Assembly: GCF_003938655.1 (NCBI RefSeq)
Contig: NZ_RJJT01000002.1
Coordinates: forward strand, 1-64,000
DNA: 64,000 nucleotides
Direction of reading: 5' to 3'
Origin: Rhizobium pisi
GTDB taxonomy: Bacteria > Pseudomonadota > Alphaproteobacteria > Rhizobiales > Rhizobiaceae
Within the stretch, counting starts at the first letter, position 1; each line of letters begins with the position of its first letter. The position numbers were made by a program, and so were the translations under genes. Of the stretch, positions 40,725 to 51,032 are shown piece after piece. A model generated the notes under the pieces. That model was given only the letters and a program-made list of their open reading frames with translations, made no database searches and was not told the origin of the DNA.

Positions 40725-42307
40725 ATCGACTGTCAGGATTGTCATCCGCCATCGCGCTTGCCGCGATGATGGCTACGACCGCCATTCCAGCCTTCGCCAC
40801 CCCGGCTGAGGCGGCAACACTCTCGGGCGGCTTCGATGTAGGCCCTAGCGGCTTCCAGGGCAATTTCAACCCACTGGCCGCGACGGCGGGCTTCACCTGG
40901 CTCAGCGTCTATTTCGAGCCCTTGGTCACCTACGACGAAAAGCTGCAGAAGGTGGTGGGCCTGCTTGCTTCATCCTACGAAGTCAGCCCCGATCAACTCA
41001 CCTACACGTTCAAGCTCGCGGATGCGGAATGGCATGACGGCAAGCCTTTCACGGCGAAGGATGCCAAGTTCACGATAGGGCTCGCCCAAAATGCAAAGAC
41101 CGGCTCTGTTTTTGCGGCCCGTCTGAATGCGATATCCTCGGTTGAGGCCAAGGACGACAAGACGCTTGTCATCAAGCTGTCGGCGCCCTCCGCAAACCTG
41201 ATGGACGCCATGACCAAGGTCATGATGCTGCCCGAACACGCTTTGTCGCAGATCCCCGCCGAGCAGCTCGCCAAGAACAGCTGGTGGTCCACCTCGCCGA
41301 TCGGCACAGGTCCGTTCAAATTCACCAAATACGTGACCGACCAATACGTCGAACTCGCGGCCAATCCCGATTACCGCGGCGGCAAACCGGCGCTCGAGAA
41401 GGTTATCAATCGCTATTTCGCCAATCCGGCTGCGGCGATCGCCGCGCTGCGCGCCGGCGAGATCCAATTCACCTACGTGGATTCGAACGACCTGACCGCC
41501 TTTAAGGACAGCAAGGATTTTCGCGCCATCGAAGGCAACTCTTTCGTCGTCAACTATCTCGGCTTCAATCACGACTCGCCGATTTGGAAGGATCTTCGAG
41601 TCCGTCAGGCGGTGATGTACGCGATCAATCGTGATGCGATCATCCAGAGCCTATACGGCGGCGCCGCCAAGCCGGCGAATTGCGCTTATGTCGCCGATCA
41701 GGTGGTGCCGAAGGGCATCGAGACTTATGCCTATGATCCGGAAAAAGCCAAGCAGCTCCTGAAGGAAGCCGGCTGGGACCAGATCAACGGCAACAAGCCG
41801 ATTACCCTTCTGACCTATTACACGACGCCGCTTGCCGGCAATGTCATGGCCGCGATCCAGGCGATGCTCGCTCAGGTCGGCATCAACGTGACGCCGCGCG
41901 CCGTCGACGCTCCGACCTATAACAGCATCGTGCTCAACGCGTCGCCTGATGTCGCGCAGTTCCAGAAGGTCTATGCAGGCCTGCAGAACGGCCCAGATCC
42001 GGGCAGCATCAATGTCGGCCTCAACGAGAAGCAGATTCCACCGGCCGGCCCGAACGTCGCTCGGGTGCGCATGCCGGAGCTGACAAAGGCGCTCGATGCA
42101 GCCCTCGGAGAAACGGACGGTGCCAAGCGGGACACCCGATATCAGGACGTCTGCAAGGTGATGAACAGCCAGCTTCCCTGGGGCACGCTCTGGGTGGCGA
42201 ACCGTTACGGCATCGCATCCACCAAGCTGAAAGACTTCACCTGGACCCCTGCCCCCGGCGGCGGACCTTACCAGGCGCATCCGGAAAAATGGGCGATCGC
42301 CGAATAG
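40721..42307 (+). CDS. Oligopeptide-type ABC transporter substrate-binding protein
   Basis: A 528-residue periplasmic protein of the DppA/OppA (SBP_bac_5) family. The signal peptide (LSSAIALAAMMATTAIPAFA) is followed by YFEPLVTYDEKLQKVVGLLA, YTFKLADAEWHDGKPFTAKD, IGTGPFKFTKYV and DLRVRQAVMYAINRDAI. The ligand need not be a peptide: two DapA-type enzymes in the operon suggest a sugar acid or amino-acid derivative (inference). Its start overlaps the regulator stop. Confidence 0.9.
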   Translation: MNRLSGLSSAIALAAMMATTAIPAFATPAEAATLSGGFDVGPSGFQGNFNPLAATAGFTWLSVYFEPLVTYDEKLQKVVGLLASSYEVSPDQLTYTFKLADAEWHDGKPFTAKDAKFTIGLAQNAKTGSVFAARLNAISSVEAKDDKTLVIKLSAPSANLMDAMTKVMMLPEHALSQIPAEQLAKNSWWSTSPIGTGPFKFTKYVTDQYVELAANPDYRGGKPALEKVINRYFANPAAAIAALRAGEIQFTYVDSNDLTAFKDSKDFRAIEGNSFVVNYLGFNHDSPIWKDLRVRQAVMYAINRDAIIQSLYGGAAKPANCAYVADQVVPKGIETYAYDPEKAKQLLKEAGWDQINGNKPITLLTYYTTPLAGNVMAAIQAMLAQVGINVTPRAVDAPTYNSIVLNASPDVAQFQKVYAGLQNGPDPGSINVGLNEKQIPPAGPNVARVRMPELTKALDAALGETDGAKRDTRYQDVCKVMNSQLPWGTLWVANRYGIASTKLKDFTWTPAPGGGPYQAHPEKWAIAE

Positions 42308-42379
42308 GGCGTTGCCCGTCCTGAGAAGCAAAGGGTGGCCTCGTCACCGACCCCGCCACCCTCACAGGAACGGACATTT

Positions 42380-43339
42380 ATGCTGAGATACAGTCTCCGG
42401 CGTCTGCTGATCGGAGTGGGCATGCTCTTTGCTTTGAGCGTGCTGATCTTCGTCATGCTGCGCCTTACCCCCGGCGATCCGATCGACGCGTATATCGATC
42501 CCAATGTCCCGATGTCGCCATCGGACCTTGCGGAACTGCGCGCCACGCTCGGCCTGGATCGGCCGCTGCCGGTCCAATACGTCGCTTGGCTGGAGCAGGC
42601 GCTGACAGGAAATCTCGGTTACTCCATCAAGCGGCCCGACCAGCCGGTCCTCGGCCTCGTCCTGTCACGCGTCGGCCCAACGGTCCTTCTGATGGGAACC
42701 GCGATCGCAATCTCGATCGTCGCGGGGATCGCAACCGGCATCGTCGGCGCGGTTCGCCGCAATTCGATCGCCGACCTGTCATTGTCGGTCTTCGCGGTTA
42801 TGGGCATTTCCAGCCCGCCGTTCCTGAGCGCTCTGGTCGGCCTCTATCTCTTTTCCGTCTATTTCAACTGGATGCCCTCCGGCGGCATGCTGACACCAGG
42901 ACGGGAATTTTCGGCCGCCGACCTCATCCATCACCTCATCCTGCCCGGGGCACTGCTGGCCGTCGCTCAGACGGCGCTGATCATGCGCTACATGCGGGCC
43001 TCCATGCTTGAGGTCCTGAACCAGGACTATGTGCGCACCGCGCGCGCCAAAGGCGTCTTCGAATTCTGGGTCATCACCAAGCACGCCCTGCGCAATGCGC
43101 TGCTCCCCGTCATCACGCTGATCGGCTCGACCATCGGCCTTGCCATCGGCGGGGCAATCTTCATCGAAAGCGTCTTCAACTGGCCAGGCATGGGCCTGCT
43201 CATGGTCGACGCGGTGGAGGGCCGCGACTATCCCGTCATCATGGGCTCGACGCTGGTGATCGGCGCCTGCGTCATCGTCGTCAACCTTCTGACCGACCTC
43301 GCCTATGTGGTGGTCGATCCGCGGATCAGGGTGGGTTGA
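42380..43339 (+). CDS. DppB-type ABC permease
   Basis: A 319-residue inner-membrane protein beginning [20 protein letters not shown], the typical DppB N-terminal helix. [16 protein letters not shown] follows, then the permease EAA-like loop [33 protein letters not shown], with a C-terminal [10 protein letters not shown]. It pairs with the DppC-type protein encoded 3 nt downstream. ATG 42380 lies 8 nt after AGGAACGG. Confidence 0.9.
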   Translation: MLRYSLRRLLIGVGMLFALSVLIFVMLRLTPGDPIDAYIDPNVPMSPSDLAELRATLGLDRPLPVQYVAWLEQALTGNLGYSIKRPDQPVLGLVLSRVGPTVLLMGTAIAISIVAGIATGIVGAVRRNSIADLSLSVFAVMGISSPPFLSALVGLYLFSVYFNWMPSGGMLTPGREFSAADLIHHLILPGALLAVAQTALIMRYMRASMLEVLNQDYVRTARAKGVFEFWVITKHALRNALLPVITLIGSTIGLAIGGAIFIESVFNWPGMGLLMVDAVEGRDYPVIMGSTLVIGACVIVVNLLTDLAYVVVDPRIRVG

Positions 43340-43342
43340 GCG

Positions 43343-44218
43343 ATGCTGGCACGACCTTCTGCCCGCAGCCCAGGCCCGATCGCGCGATCCCTCCACCGCT
43401 TCACGCTCAACAACGCGGCATGCCTTGGCCTGTGCGTGATCGCGCTGATGATCCTGGCGATCCTTTCCTATCCGCTCTGGTGGAGCTTCCAGCCCAACGA
43501 CATCGACCTCCTAGCGATGAATGCGGGACCAGGGGCCAAGCACTGGTTCGGCACCGATGGCGTCGGCCGCGACATCTTTGCCCGGGTCATGGATGGTGGG
43601 CGGATTTCGCTGTTGGTGGCGATCACCTCGACGGTCATTTCCGCAATCATAGGCTTCCTGGTCGGCGCGGTCTCCGCACTTGCCGGCCGCTGGGCGGATG
43701 CCGTCACGATGCGTTTCGTCGATCTAGTCATGACGTTGCCACCCGTCATCTTTCTGCTGGTGCTCGCCTCGATCGCCGGCACCGGCATCTGGCCGACGGT
43801 CCTCGTAATCTCGCTCCTCTCCTGGCCGCTGTTGGCGCGTATGGTGCGCTCGCGGCTGCTCGAACTTCGCGAGCGTGATTTCGTCATGGCGGCACGAGGC
43901 ATGGGCGCCGGTCTCCCGCACCTCCTCCTCCGTCACGGCCTGCCGAACTCGATCGATATTCTGGTCGTCTTCGCGACGCTGCAGATCGCCAATGCCATTC
44001 TGCTCGAGGCAGGTCTTTCCTTCCTCGGGCTTGGCATCGCGCCGCCGGCAGCAAGCTGGGGCAACATGCTGAATGCCGCCCGTTCCACCGCCGTGCTTGA
44101 GCAGTACCCATGGCAATGGCTGTTTCCCGGCGGCGCATTGGTGCTCGCCGTCCTTGCCATCAACTTCATTGGCGATGGTCTTCGCGATGCCTTCGACCCT
44201 CGCGCCGAATTAAACTGA
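43343..44218 (+). CDS. DppC-type ABC permease
   Basis: A 291-residue permease with the DppC pattern: N-terminal helix, [27 protein letters not shown], the EAA-like loop [26 protein letters not shown] and the C-terminal [11 protein letters not shown]. It completes the membrane pore with the preceding protein. It is followed by the first DapA-family gene after 18 nt. Confidence 0.9.
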   Translation: MLARPSARSPGPIARSLHRFTLNNAACLGLCVIALMILAILSYPLWWSFQPNDIDLLAMNAGPGAKHWFGTDGVGRDIFARVMDGGRISLLVAITSTVISAIIGFLVGAVSALAGRWADAVTMRFVDLVMTLPPVIFLLVLASIAGTGIWPTVLVISLLSWPLLARMVRSRLLELRERDFVMAARGMGAGLPHLLLRHGLPNSIDILVVFATLQIANAILLEAGLSFLGLGIAPPAASWGNMLNAARSTAVLEQYPWQWLFPGGALVLAVLAINFIGDGLRDAFDPRAELN

Positions 44219-44236
44219 CGTCGAAAGAAAGCAAAA

Positions 44237-45154
44237 ATGAGCAAATTCAAGGGTGTCGTCCCCCCCGTCATTACCCCGCTGAACAAGGATTACACCGTCG
44301 ACTACCCATCCTACACACGGGTGCTCGAAAACCTGATCGAAGCCGGATGCCATGGCCTCTTCGTGCTCGGCTCGACCAGCGAGGTCGTCTTCCATGATGA
44401 AAAAACGCGGCAGGAAATCATCGAGCATTCGGCCAAGGTCATCAACGGTCGTGTTCCCCTGATCGTCGGCGTCATCGATCCGACGACCGACCGCGTCATC
44501 AATCATGCCGGGATCGCCAAGTCGGCCGGCGCCGACGCCGTGGTCGTCACGGCACCGTTCTACACGGTCACCAGCCAGGCCGAGATCATCGATCACTTCC
44601 GCTATATCCGCGATGCCGTGGACGTGCCGCTGATCGCCTACGATATTCCCGTCTGCGTGCACGTGAAATTGCTGCGCCAGACCAGCGTGACGCTCGCCAG
44701 CGAGGGAACCATCATCGGCATCAAGGATTCGAGCGGCGACGATGGCAACTTCCGTTATGTGCTGCTCGATCTCGCAGACAACAAGGACGTCTTCCTGATG
44801 ACCGGCTCCGAGATCGTCGTCGACACTGCGCTGCAGATGGGCGCACATGGCGTGGTGCCCGGCATCGCCAATGTCGATCCGCATGGCTATGTCAGGCTCT
44901 GGGATGCAGCTCAGCGTGGCGACTGGGCCGCTGCCCGCAAGGAGCAGGAACGCTTGTGCCGGCTCTTCGAAATCGTCTGGGTCGGCGCCGGCCGCGTCAG
45001 CGGCGGAGCTTCCGGCATCGGCGCCTTCAAGGCCGCGATGAAGAGCCTCGGCATCATCGACACGGCCTTGATGCCCCGCCCCCGCGCCGCCCTCAACGAA
45101 GCGGAAACCGCGGGGATCGACGAGATCCTGCGCGCGACAGGCCTTCTTTCCTGA
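44237..45154 (+). CDS. DapA-family aldolase/dehydratase, first copy
   Basis: A 305-residue TIM-barrel enzyme of the dihydrodipicolinate synthase/N-acetylneuraminate lyase superfamily. It has [13 protein letters not shown] (carboxylate-binding loop; family GTTGE), the conserved Tyr in IAYDIP and the Schiff-base Lys in [10 protein letters not shown]. Such enzymes cleave or dehydrate 2-keto acids. Being between transporter genes, it is likely catabolic, not a lysine-biosynthesis enzyme. Its TGA overlaps the ATG of the next gene. Confidence 0.85.
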   Translation: MSKFKGVVPPVITPLNKDYTVDYPSYTRVLENLIEAGCHGLFVLGSTSEVVFHDEKTRQEIIEHSAKVINGRVPLIVGVIDPTTDRVINHAGIAKSAGADAVVVTAPFYTVTSQAEIIDHFRYIRDAVDVPLIAYDIPVCVHVKLLRQTSVTLASEGTIIGIKDSSGDDGNFRYVLLDLADNKDVFLMTGSEIVVDTALQMGAHGVVPGIANVDPHGYVRLWDAAQRGDWAAARKEQERLCRLFEIVWVGAGRVSGGASGIGAFKAAMKSLGIIDTALMPRPRAALNEAETAGIDEILRATGLLS

Positions 45155-46179
45155 TGGACGCCATGCACCAGATCGGCGACACCATTCTCGACGTCAAGGG
45201 GCTGTGGACAGTCTTCCGCATCCGCTCCGGCGAGGTGACGGCGGTCAATGGCATCGATTTCTCGGTCGCAGCCGGCGAGACGCTTGCGCTCGTCGGCGAG
45301 TCCGGTTCGGGCAAATCAGTTACCAGCCTATCGGTCATGCGGCTGCTCACCCGCAACATCGGTGCGATCGCCGCCGGCAGCATCCGGCTGAAGCGCAAAA
45401 ACGGCGCAGTCAGCAATCTCGTCTCGCTCAAAGATCAGGAGATGCGCACCATCCGCGGCAATGACATTGGCATGGTCTTTCAGGAACCGATGTCAAGCCT
45501 CAATCCCGTCTATACCATCGGCGATCAGATCGCCGAGCCGATCCGCATCCATCGCGGCGCGGGCCGCAAGGCCGCGATGGATGCTGCGGTGACGCTTCTG
45601 GAAGGCGTCGGCATTCCGGACGCCAGGCGCCGTGCCGACCAATATCCGCATGAGCTTTCGGGCGGCATGCGCCAGCGTGCCACGATCGCCATGGCGCTTG
45701 CCTGCGATCCCACCCTTCTGATCGCCGACGAGCCGACCACCGCGCTCGATGTAACCATTCAGGCGCAGATCCTCGACCTCCTGCAAAAGCTGCAGCGCGA
45801 ACGCGGCATGGCCATGCTATTCGTCACCCATAATCTCGGAGTCGTCGCGGAAATCGCCCATCGGGTTGCCGTCATGTACGCCGGCCGGATCGTCGAGACC
45901 GGCCCGGTCACTGAGGTTTTCCGCAATCCGAAGCATCCCTATACGATGGGCCTGCTCGCCTCGATGCCGAAGCTTGGCAACGCCAGCCGCATGAAGCAAG
46001 CGGGCGAAAAGCTGGCTGCAATTCCGGGCGTGGTCCCGAGCCTCGGCAACATGCCGTCCGGCTGCGCCTTCGAGCCGCGCTGCCGGTTCGCGACAGAGGA
46101 CTGTCGCAAGGCGGTGCCGCCACTTTTCGACGTCAATCCGCGCCACAAGAGCCGCTGTATCCGCTGGCAGGAGATTTAG
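45154..46179 (+). CDS. DppD-type ABC ATP-binding protein
   Basis: A 341-residue ATPase: Walker [14 protein letters not shown]-loop [17 protein letters not shown], signature [15 protein letters not shown], Walker [13 protein letters not shown] and switch His in VTHNLG. The C-terminal oligopeptide extension has the Cys cluster [14 protein letters not shown]. It energises the DppBC pore with the next ATPase. It overlaps the DapA gene by one base (TGATG). Confidence 0.9.
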   Translation: MDAMHQIGDTILDVKGLWTVFRIRSGEVTAVNGIDFSVAAGETLALVGESGSGKSVTSLSVMRLLTRNIGAIAAGSIRLKRKNGAVSNLVSLKDQEMRTIRGNDIGMVFQEPMSSLNPVYTIGDQIAEPIRIHRGAGRKAAMDAAVTLLEGVGIPDARRRADQYPHELSGGMRQRATIAMALACDPTLLIADEPTTALDVTIQAQILDLLQKLQRERGMAMLFVTHNLGVVAEIAHRVAVMYAGRIVETGPVTEVFRNPKHPYTMGLLASMPKLGNASRMKQAGEKLAAIPGVVPSLGNMPSGCAFEPRCRFATEDCRKAVPPLFDVNPRHKSRCIRWQEI

Positions 46180-46184
46180 GCCCG

Positions 46185-47138
46185 ATGAGCGAACCACTCC
46201 TCTCCGTCCGCGACCTGGCAAAACATTACACGTCCCGCGGCACGCAACTGACGATCCTGCAGGGAATCTCCTTCGATATCGGCAAGGGGGAAGTCGTGGG
46301 ACTGGTGGGAGAATCGGGCAGCGGCAAGACCACCATCGGCCGGTCCGTCCTGCGCCTGGTCGAGCCCTCGGCCGGCAGCGTCCGTTTCGACGGCACCGAG
46401 ATCACCACTCTTTCGTCATCCGAGATGCGCCGCGCCCGGCCCCGGATGCAGTACATCTTCCAGGATCCGTTCGCGAGCCTTTCGCCGCGCATGACGATCG
46501 GGGAGATTCTGACCGAAGGCCTGAAAATACAGGGCATCGGCACGCCGAAGGAGCGATCGGAGCGCGCCCGCACTGCGCTGGAACAGGTCGATCTTCCGCC
46601 CGATGCGGTCAACCGCTACGCGCATGAGTTTTCGGGCGGCCAGCGGCAGCGCATCGGCATTGCCCGCGCCTTGACGCTCGGACCGGAATTCATCGTCGCC
46701 GACGAGCCGGTCTCAGCGCTTGACGTCTCGATCCAGGCGCAGGTCATCAATCTTCTGCGTGATCTGCAACAGCGGCTACGCCTGACGATGCTGTTCATCA
46801 GCCATGATCTCGCGGTGGTCGAATACATCTGCGACCGGGTGATCGTGCTCTACCTTGGCCGCATCATGGAAATAGCACTGAGCGCCGAGCTTTATGCCGG
46901 GCCGCAGCATCCCTACACCCGCGCACTGCTTTCGGCGATTCCGTCGCCCGATCCCGATGCGCCACGGCACCGACAGATCCTGAAGGGCGACATTCCGAGT
47001 CCTGCCAATCCCCCGAGCGGCTGCGTCTTCCGCACCCGTTGCCCGAACGCGCTGCCGGCATGCGGCGAGGTCGTCCCGGACCTTAGGGAAACCGCGCCGG
47101 GCCATTTCAAGGCCTGCATCCGCGACGACCTCAACTGA
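46185..47138 (+). CDS. DppF-type ABC ATP-binding protein
   Basis: A 317-residue ATPase: Walker A GESGSGKTTIGR, Q-loop YIFQDPFASLSPRMTIG, signature FSGGQRQRIGIARAL, Walker B FIVADEPVSALD and SHDLAVV. The oligopeptide C-terminal extension has CVFRTRCPNALPAC. It follows the DppD-type gene by 5 nt. Both cassettes are complete. Confidence 0.9.
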   Translation: MSEPLLSVRDLAKHYTSRGTQLTILQGISFDIGKGEVVGLVGESGSGKTTIGRSVLRLVEPSAGSVRFDGTEITTLSSSEMRRARPRMQYIFQDPFASLSPRMTIGEILTEGLKIQGIGTPKERSERARTALEQVDLPPDAVNRYAHEFSGGQRQRIGIARALTLGPEFIVADEPVSALDVSIQAQVINLLRDLQQRLRLTMLFISHDLAVVEYICDRVIVLYLGRIMEIALSAELYAGPQHPYTRALLSAIPSPDPDAPRHRQILKGDIPSPANPPSGCVFRTRCPNALPACGEVVPDLRETAPGHFKACIRDDLN

Positions 47139-47154
47139 CGCCGGAAACCGATCC

Positions 47155-48099
47155 ATGACGCTGCAAACCCGCCGCCATCCCATCGCCGGAAACTGGGCGA
47201 CCCTGCTGCTTCCGATCGCCGATGACGACAGCATCGACTTTACGGCGCTCGCCCGGGAAATCGACATCCTGATCGATGCCCGGGTCGACGGCATCTATTC
47301 GAACGGCACGGCCGGCGAATTTCATAACCAGACGGAGGCGGAATATGACCGCATTCAGGAAATGCTGGCTGGCCGCTGCCAGGCAGCCGGCATGGCCTTC
47401 GTCATCGGCGCCTGCCAGCCGGATCCGGTCATCATGCTCGCTCGCCTGCGTCGCGCCGTACCGCTGAAACCGTTGGCGATCCAGGTCATCCTTCCCGACT
47501 GGTGGCCGCTGACCAATCAGGAGGCAATCGACTTCCTGAAACGCGTTTCGGAGGCAGCCGACGGAATCCCGCTCATTCTCTACAATCCGCCACATGCGAA
47601 GCGTGTTCTATCGCCACGTGATCTCTCAGAAGTGTGTCGGTCTTGCCCGTCGGTGGTCGGCATCAAACTCGCCGATGGCGATGCGGAATGGTATGCCGAG
47701 GCCCGCGCCCACCTCAGCGAGTTCAGCCTTTTCGTACCCGGCCATCATCTCGCAACCGGAATGAATGCGGGCGTCGCGGCCGGCGCCTTCTCCAATGTCG
47801 CCTGCCTCAGCCCGCAAGGCGCACAAGCCTGGACGGACATGATGCGGACCGATATCGAGGCCGCGCTTTCGATCGAGAAACGCATCTGCGCCTTCATGGA
47901 CGATCATGTCGTCCCGTTCCGGCGGGATCACGGTTTTTCCAATGCCGCGCTCGACAAATTGCTTGCCGCAATCGGCAACTGGGGGCCGGTTGGCACCAGA
48001 TTGCGCTGGCCTTACCGCTCTATCGACGGGCAAAACGCAGAGACGCTGCGGGAAACCGCTCACGCCATGATTCCGGAACTCTTTGCCCCGCGGCGCTAA
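47155..48099 (+). CDS. DapA-family aldolase/dehydratase, second copy
   Basis: A 314-residue enzyme of the same superfamily as the first copy but clearly divergent. It has the loop GIYSNGTAGEFHNQTEAEYD, Tyr in LILYNPPHAKR and the Schiff-base Lys in VVGIKLADGD. The different GTAGE loop and the NPP after Tyr suggest another substrate or the next step of the same pathway. It is the last gene of the operon and overlaps the convergent hydrolase gene by 4 nt. Confidence 0.85.
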   Translation: MTLQTRRHPIAGNWATLLLPIADDDSIDFTALAREIDILIDARVDGIYSNGTAGEFHNQTEAEYDRIQEMLAGRCQAAGMAFVIGACQPDPVIMLARLRRAVPLKPLAIQVILPDWWPLTNQEAIDFLKRVSEAADGIPLILYNPPHAKRVLSPRDLSEVCRSCPSVVGIKLADGDAEWYAEARAHLSEFSLFVPGHHLATGMNAGVAAGAFSNVACLSPQGAQAWTDMMRTDIEAALSIEKRICAFMDDHVVPFRRDHGFSNAALDKLLAAIGNWGPVGTRLRWPYRSIDGQNAETLRETAHAMIPELFAPRR

Positions 48100-48698
48100 C
48101 GCGTGGATCGGTTGGTCACCGTGCGATCCAGGAAATCAAGCACGCGAGTGGTCAGCAGCGCCGTCGCGTCCGCATCGTACGACGGCAGCGAGCTGTCGGC
48201 AAAGTAGTGCTGATCGCCGGGGTAGAGGAAAAGTTCCGCATCCTCGACCTTCTCCACGATCTCGCGGGCAGCGTCGATATCGCCCTCGCCTGCGAAAATC
48301 GGGTCGTTGTCCATACCGTGGATCTGGACCGCGACGCCATCAGGCCAGGGTCCGAAGGCCCACTCGCCGCTGATCGGCAGGCAGGAGTAGAAGAGCAGCG
48401 CCCCACGCGCACCGGGTCGCGTCTGTGCCAGCTTCTGGGCCGGCAGCACCCCGAATGAAAACCCGGCATAGACGAGCTCGGCGGGCAGTTCGCCGGCGAC
48501 GCGAACGCCGCGCTCCCTCATGGCATCGAATCCGATCTCGCCGATATAGGCGAGACCCTCGTCAATGCTTGGGAATGTGCGCCCGTCGAACAGGTCAGGC
48601 GTATGCACCGTGTGGCCGGCCACCCTCAAATCGTCGGCGAATGCACGCACACCCGGGGTCAGCCCCTGTGCGTGGTGGAACAACAAGACCTCAGCCAT
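48096..48698 (-). CDS. Dienelactone hydrolase family protein
   Basis: A 200-residue alpha/beta hydrolase. The nucleophile elbow is YAGFSFGVLPAQ, with Ser where classical dienelactone hydrolases have Cys. The acid is likely Asp in VQIHGMDNDPIF, and the base His in LYPGDQHYFADSS. It is soluble and hydrolyses an ester or lactone of unknown identity. ATG 48698 begins the conserved MAEVLLFHHAQGLT. It is convergent with the DapA operon and downstream of the amine oxidase gene. Confidence 0.8.
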   Translation of the reverse strand: MAEVLLFHHAQGLTPGVRAFADDLRVAGHTVHTPDLFDGRTFPSIDEGLAYIGEIGFDAMRERGVRVAGELPAELVYAGFSFGVLPAQKLAQTRPGARGALLFYSCLPISGEWAFGPWPDGVAVQIHGMDNDPIFAGEGDIDAAREIVEKVEDAELFLYPGDQHYFADSSLPSYDADATALLTTRVLDFLDRTVTNRSTR

Positions 48699-48794
48699 AC
48701 GGAGCCTCCGGGTGGGATGATCGGCGCACATTCGGCAACTCTACCGGGTCATCGCCTCGCCGGGAAGACGTCAGTTGCGGACCAGTGCCACGCT

Positions 48795-50783
48795 CTACGT
48801 GTGGCAGCAGGAACCGTTTGGACTGTTACCGGGTGAACGCTGCAGACGATTGTCGACACTCTGCTCGTTTCCATTCGGCGGCAGGTCCATGGCGATGTTG
48901 GATGCGAAGAAGCCGTTCGGTTTCAGTGTGAAGCCCGCATATTCCACTGGCATGATCGGAAAATCCTCGGGCTTGCAGACATGGGTATGGCCGAAGGAAT
49001 GCCAGAGCACGACATCGGCATTCTCGATCTCGCGGTTCTGCTTGATATAATCCGGCAGGCCGTCGCCGCCGGCATGCACGTTTGGATAATCGCCGCTTGC
49101 ATATTTTTCCCTGGCATCGAAGGCCGTGACCCAGATGTGCTTCTTGGCGAAGCCGCCGCGCTGGGCAACGGTCGAATCCGGCTGGGCAAGCATGACAGGC
49201 GACGGCATGACGACAATCTTGTAGCCCGGCGCTTTGCCGACGCTGTTCCGGATGTTCGGATTGGAGATTTTCCAGTAACGGCCGGTCTCGCCATTGGCAA
49301 GCGCCGGCGAATCGAGTTCGCGCTTCAGCACACGAGTCCTGGTATCGAAGACGTTGCCATAGGGATTATCTTCACCCCACGGACGCGGCACAAACTCATG
49401 CTCGGTCACGGTATTGCCATCGCCATCGACATCCATGTGCAGGCGCGCATTGAAGAAATGCTGGTGGGTCGGACCGCCGAGATTGTCATCGACCATGCCG
49501 CCCCAAGGATAGGTTTCGCCGGTCGCAACCGCCGCCGTCTGGATAATGCCGGTGAGCTTGGCTTCGAGCTGGATCGTGCCGTCCTGGTAGAGATACCAGT
49601 AGAAGCCGTAATCGTAGTTGCCGACGGTTGCGAAGAAGGAGATGACGAGGCGGCGTGAACGGCGAACTTCGAAAATCCCGTTGCGGAATTCGTAGTGCTT
49701 CCAGAGGATGCCGTAATCCTCCTCATGCATGCAGATGGCGTTCTTCATGATGAAAGGCTGGCCGAAATCGTCCGCCGCCGGCACGTCGAAATAGTGAATA
49801 TGGCCGAGGCAGTCGCAGCCGAGTTCGAGGCAATTGGCCAGGCGTCCAAGGCCATATTCGCCGGCATCGAAGGCGCTCTTCCAATAGTGGTTTGCGGTCG
49901 GATCGGCATAGGGCACGACCATTTCGGTGACACTGGCGCGGAAGACGACGGGCCGCAGCCTGCCCTGATCCCTAATGCCGAGTTCATGCAGAACGAGGCC
50001 CTCGCGCGGGGTGAAACCGATACGGAAACTCCAGTTCTGCCATTCGACTTTCCAGCCGTCGACAGCAAAGCTCGGCCCTTGCGGCTGAACGATATGCAGC
50101 GGGTTGAGATCGGGCCGCGGTTCCGGGAAGGTTTCGCGGCCATAATTGCGCTTCTTCCTCGGCACCGGAATGATCTTTTCATCGTCGACGAGATCGACCA
50201 CTCGGTTGGTGATCAGGTCGACCACCGCCACCACGCCCTCGATCGGATGCGCATAGCCGTTGTCACGGATATCCTCGCGCCAATAGGACACGGCGCGGAC
50301 GATGCGCTTTCCCTTCTCGAACTCGCGGCCAAAATAGCCTGAGGAAAAGGGATCGATCTGGATGAGCGGAATGTCCTCGTCGGTGATGCCGCGCTTCTTG
50401 ACGGCAGCGATCCAGCGCGGATCGGATTTGACGGTGCCTTCAACGGTTTCGAATTCGCACAGCATGACCGGCGGCTGGCCATAGGGCAGTTCATCGAGAG
50501 GCAGTCTTATGCAGGAGGACACCTTGGCGGCGGTCAGGTCTACGATACCCTCGAAGGTTTCACCGTTGCTGATATCCATCGCCAGGATGAAGGCGAGCCG
50601 CGGCAACCTCTCGCCCAGCCGATGGGCGGCAAGATCCGCCTTGGTCGGCTCCTCCAGCCGGATTATCGGAAAGCGAAAGGTGGCTTCGAGTTTCTGTGTC
50701 TCCTTGAGTATGGCAACAGCACAGGCGATCTCGGCAAGGCTCAGAGGATCGAGCGGATGGGTGACTGCGACAACGGCGTCCAT
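48795..50783 (-). CDS. Copper amine oxidase (primary-amine oxidase)
   Basis: A 662-residue enzyme that oxidises primary amines to aldehydes with release of ammonia and hydrogen peroxide. The TPQ cofactor Tyr is in VGNYDYGFYW (near residue 388). Copper ligands are His in HQHFFNARLHMDVDG (His-x-His type) and a C-terminal His in WHSFGHTHV. The N2/N3 domains precede the catalytic barrel. ATG 50783 has AGAGG 7 nt upstream; ATG 50789 is too close to it. There is no signal peptide, so it is cytoplasmic, as in arthrobacterial enzymes. Confidence 0.9.
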   Translation of the reverse strand: MDAVVAVTHPLDPLSLAEIACAVAILKETQKLEATFRFPIIRLEEPTKADLAAHRLGERLPRLAFILAMDISNGETFEGIVDLTAAKVSSCIRLPLDELPYGQPPVMLCEFETVEGTVKSDPRWIAAVKKRGITDEDIPLIQIDPFSSGYFGREFEKGKRIVRAVSYWREDIRDNGYAHPIEGVVAVVDLITNRVVDLVDDEKIIPVPRKKRNYGRETFPEPRPDLNPLHIVQPQGPSFAVDGWKVEWQNWSFRIGFTPREGLVLHELGIRDQGRLRPVVFRASVTEMVVPYADPTANHYWKSAFDAGEYGLGRLANCLELGCDCLGHIHYFDVPAADDFGQPFIMKNAICMHEEDYGILWKHYEFRNGIFEVRRSRRLVISFFATVGNYDYGFYWYLYQDGTIQLEAKLTGIIQTAAVATGETYPWGGMVDDNLGGPTHQHFFNARLHMDVDGDGNTVTEHEFVPRPWGEDNPYGNVFDTRTRVLKRELDSPALANGETGRYWKISNPNIRNSVGKAPGYKIVVMPSPVMLAQPDSTVAQRGGFAKKHIWVTAFDAREKYASGDYPNVHAGGDGLPDYIKQNREIENADVVLWHSFGHTHVCKPEDFPIMPVEYAGFTLKPNGFFASNIAMDLPPNGNEQSVDNRLQRSPGNSPNGSCCHT

Positions 50784-50858
50784 GGACATACCTCTTTGAT
50801 TTTGTGCCTTTAATTTTGGGAGAGACGACGCACCATCGCGCGTCGCAAGCCGCGGCGA

Positions 50859-51032
50859 TCAGGATCGACCGGAGCAGATCTGCGTCTCGATCGTCACCGA
50901 GCCTGCGTGAATGCAAAACACCGAGCAGAAGGCGTGTGCCTCAACGGCAACCAGCAACGTTGCGCCGGTGAGGATTGCGACCGCGAGAACCAGAAGGCGA
51001 TCGACGGGTGCAAGTTCAGCCACGGCACTCAT
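50859..51032 (-). CDS. 57-residue membrane peptide coupled to the APC permease
   Basis: A short protein, MSAVAELAPVDRLLVLAVAI..., with one membrane helix (~residues 12-30) and a Cys-containing tail (AFCSVFCIHAG ... ETQICSG). Its ATG overlaps the TGA of the permease gene (ATGA), and it lies between the permease and the amine oxidase genes. I know no family for it. It could be an accessory subunit of the permease or a factor linking transport to the oxidase (inference). Confidence 0.55.
   Translation of the reverse strand: MSAVAELAPVDRLLVLAVAILTGATLLVAVEAHAFCSVFCIHAGSVTIETQICSGRS

Noticed and set aside
44956..45153. An N-terminal extension of the DppD-type ATPase
   Set aside because: It overlaps the DapA gene in another frame and adds only Arg-rich sequence; ATG 45154 is coupled to the DapA stop.
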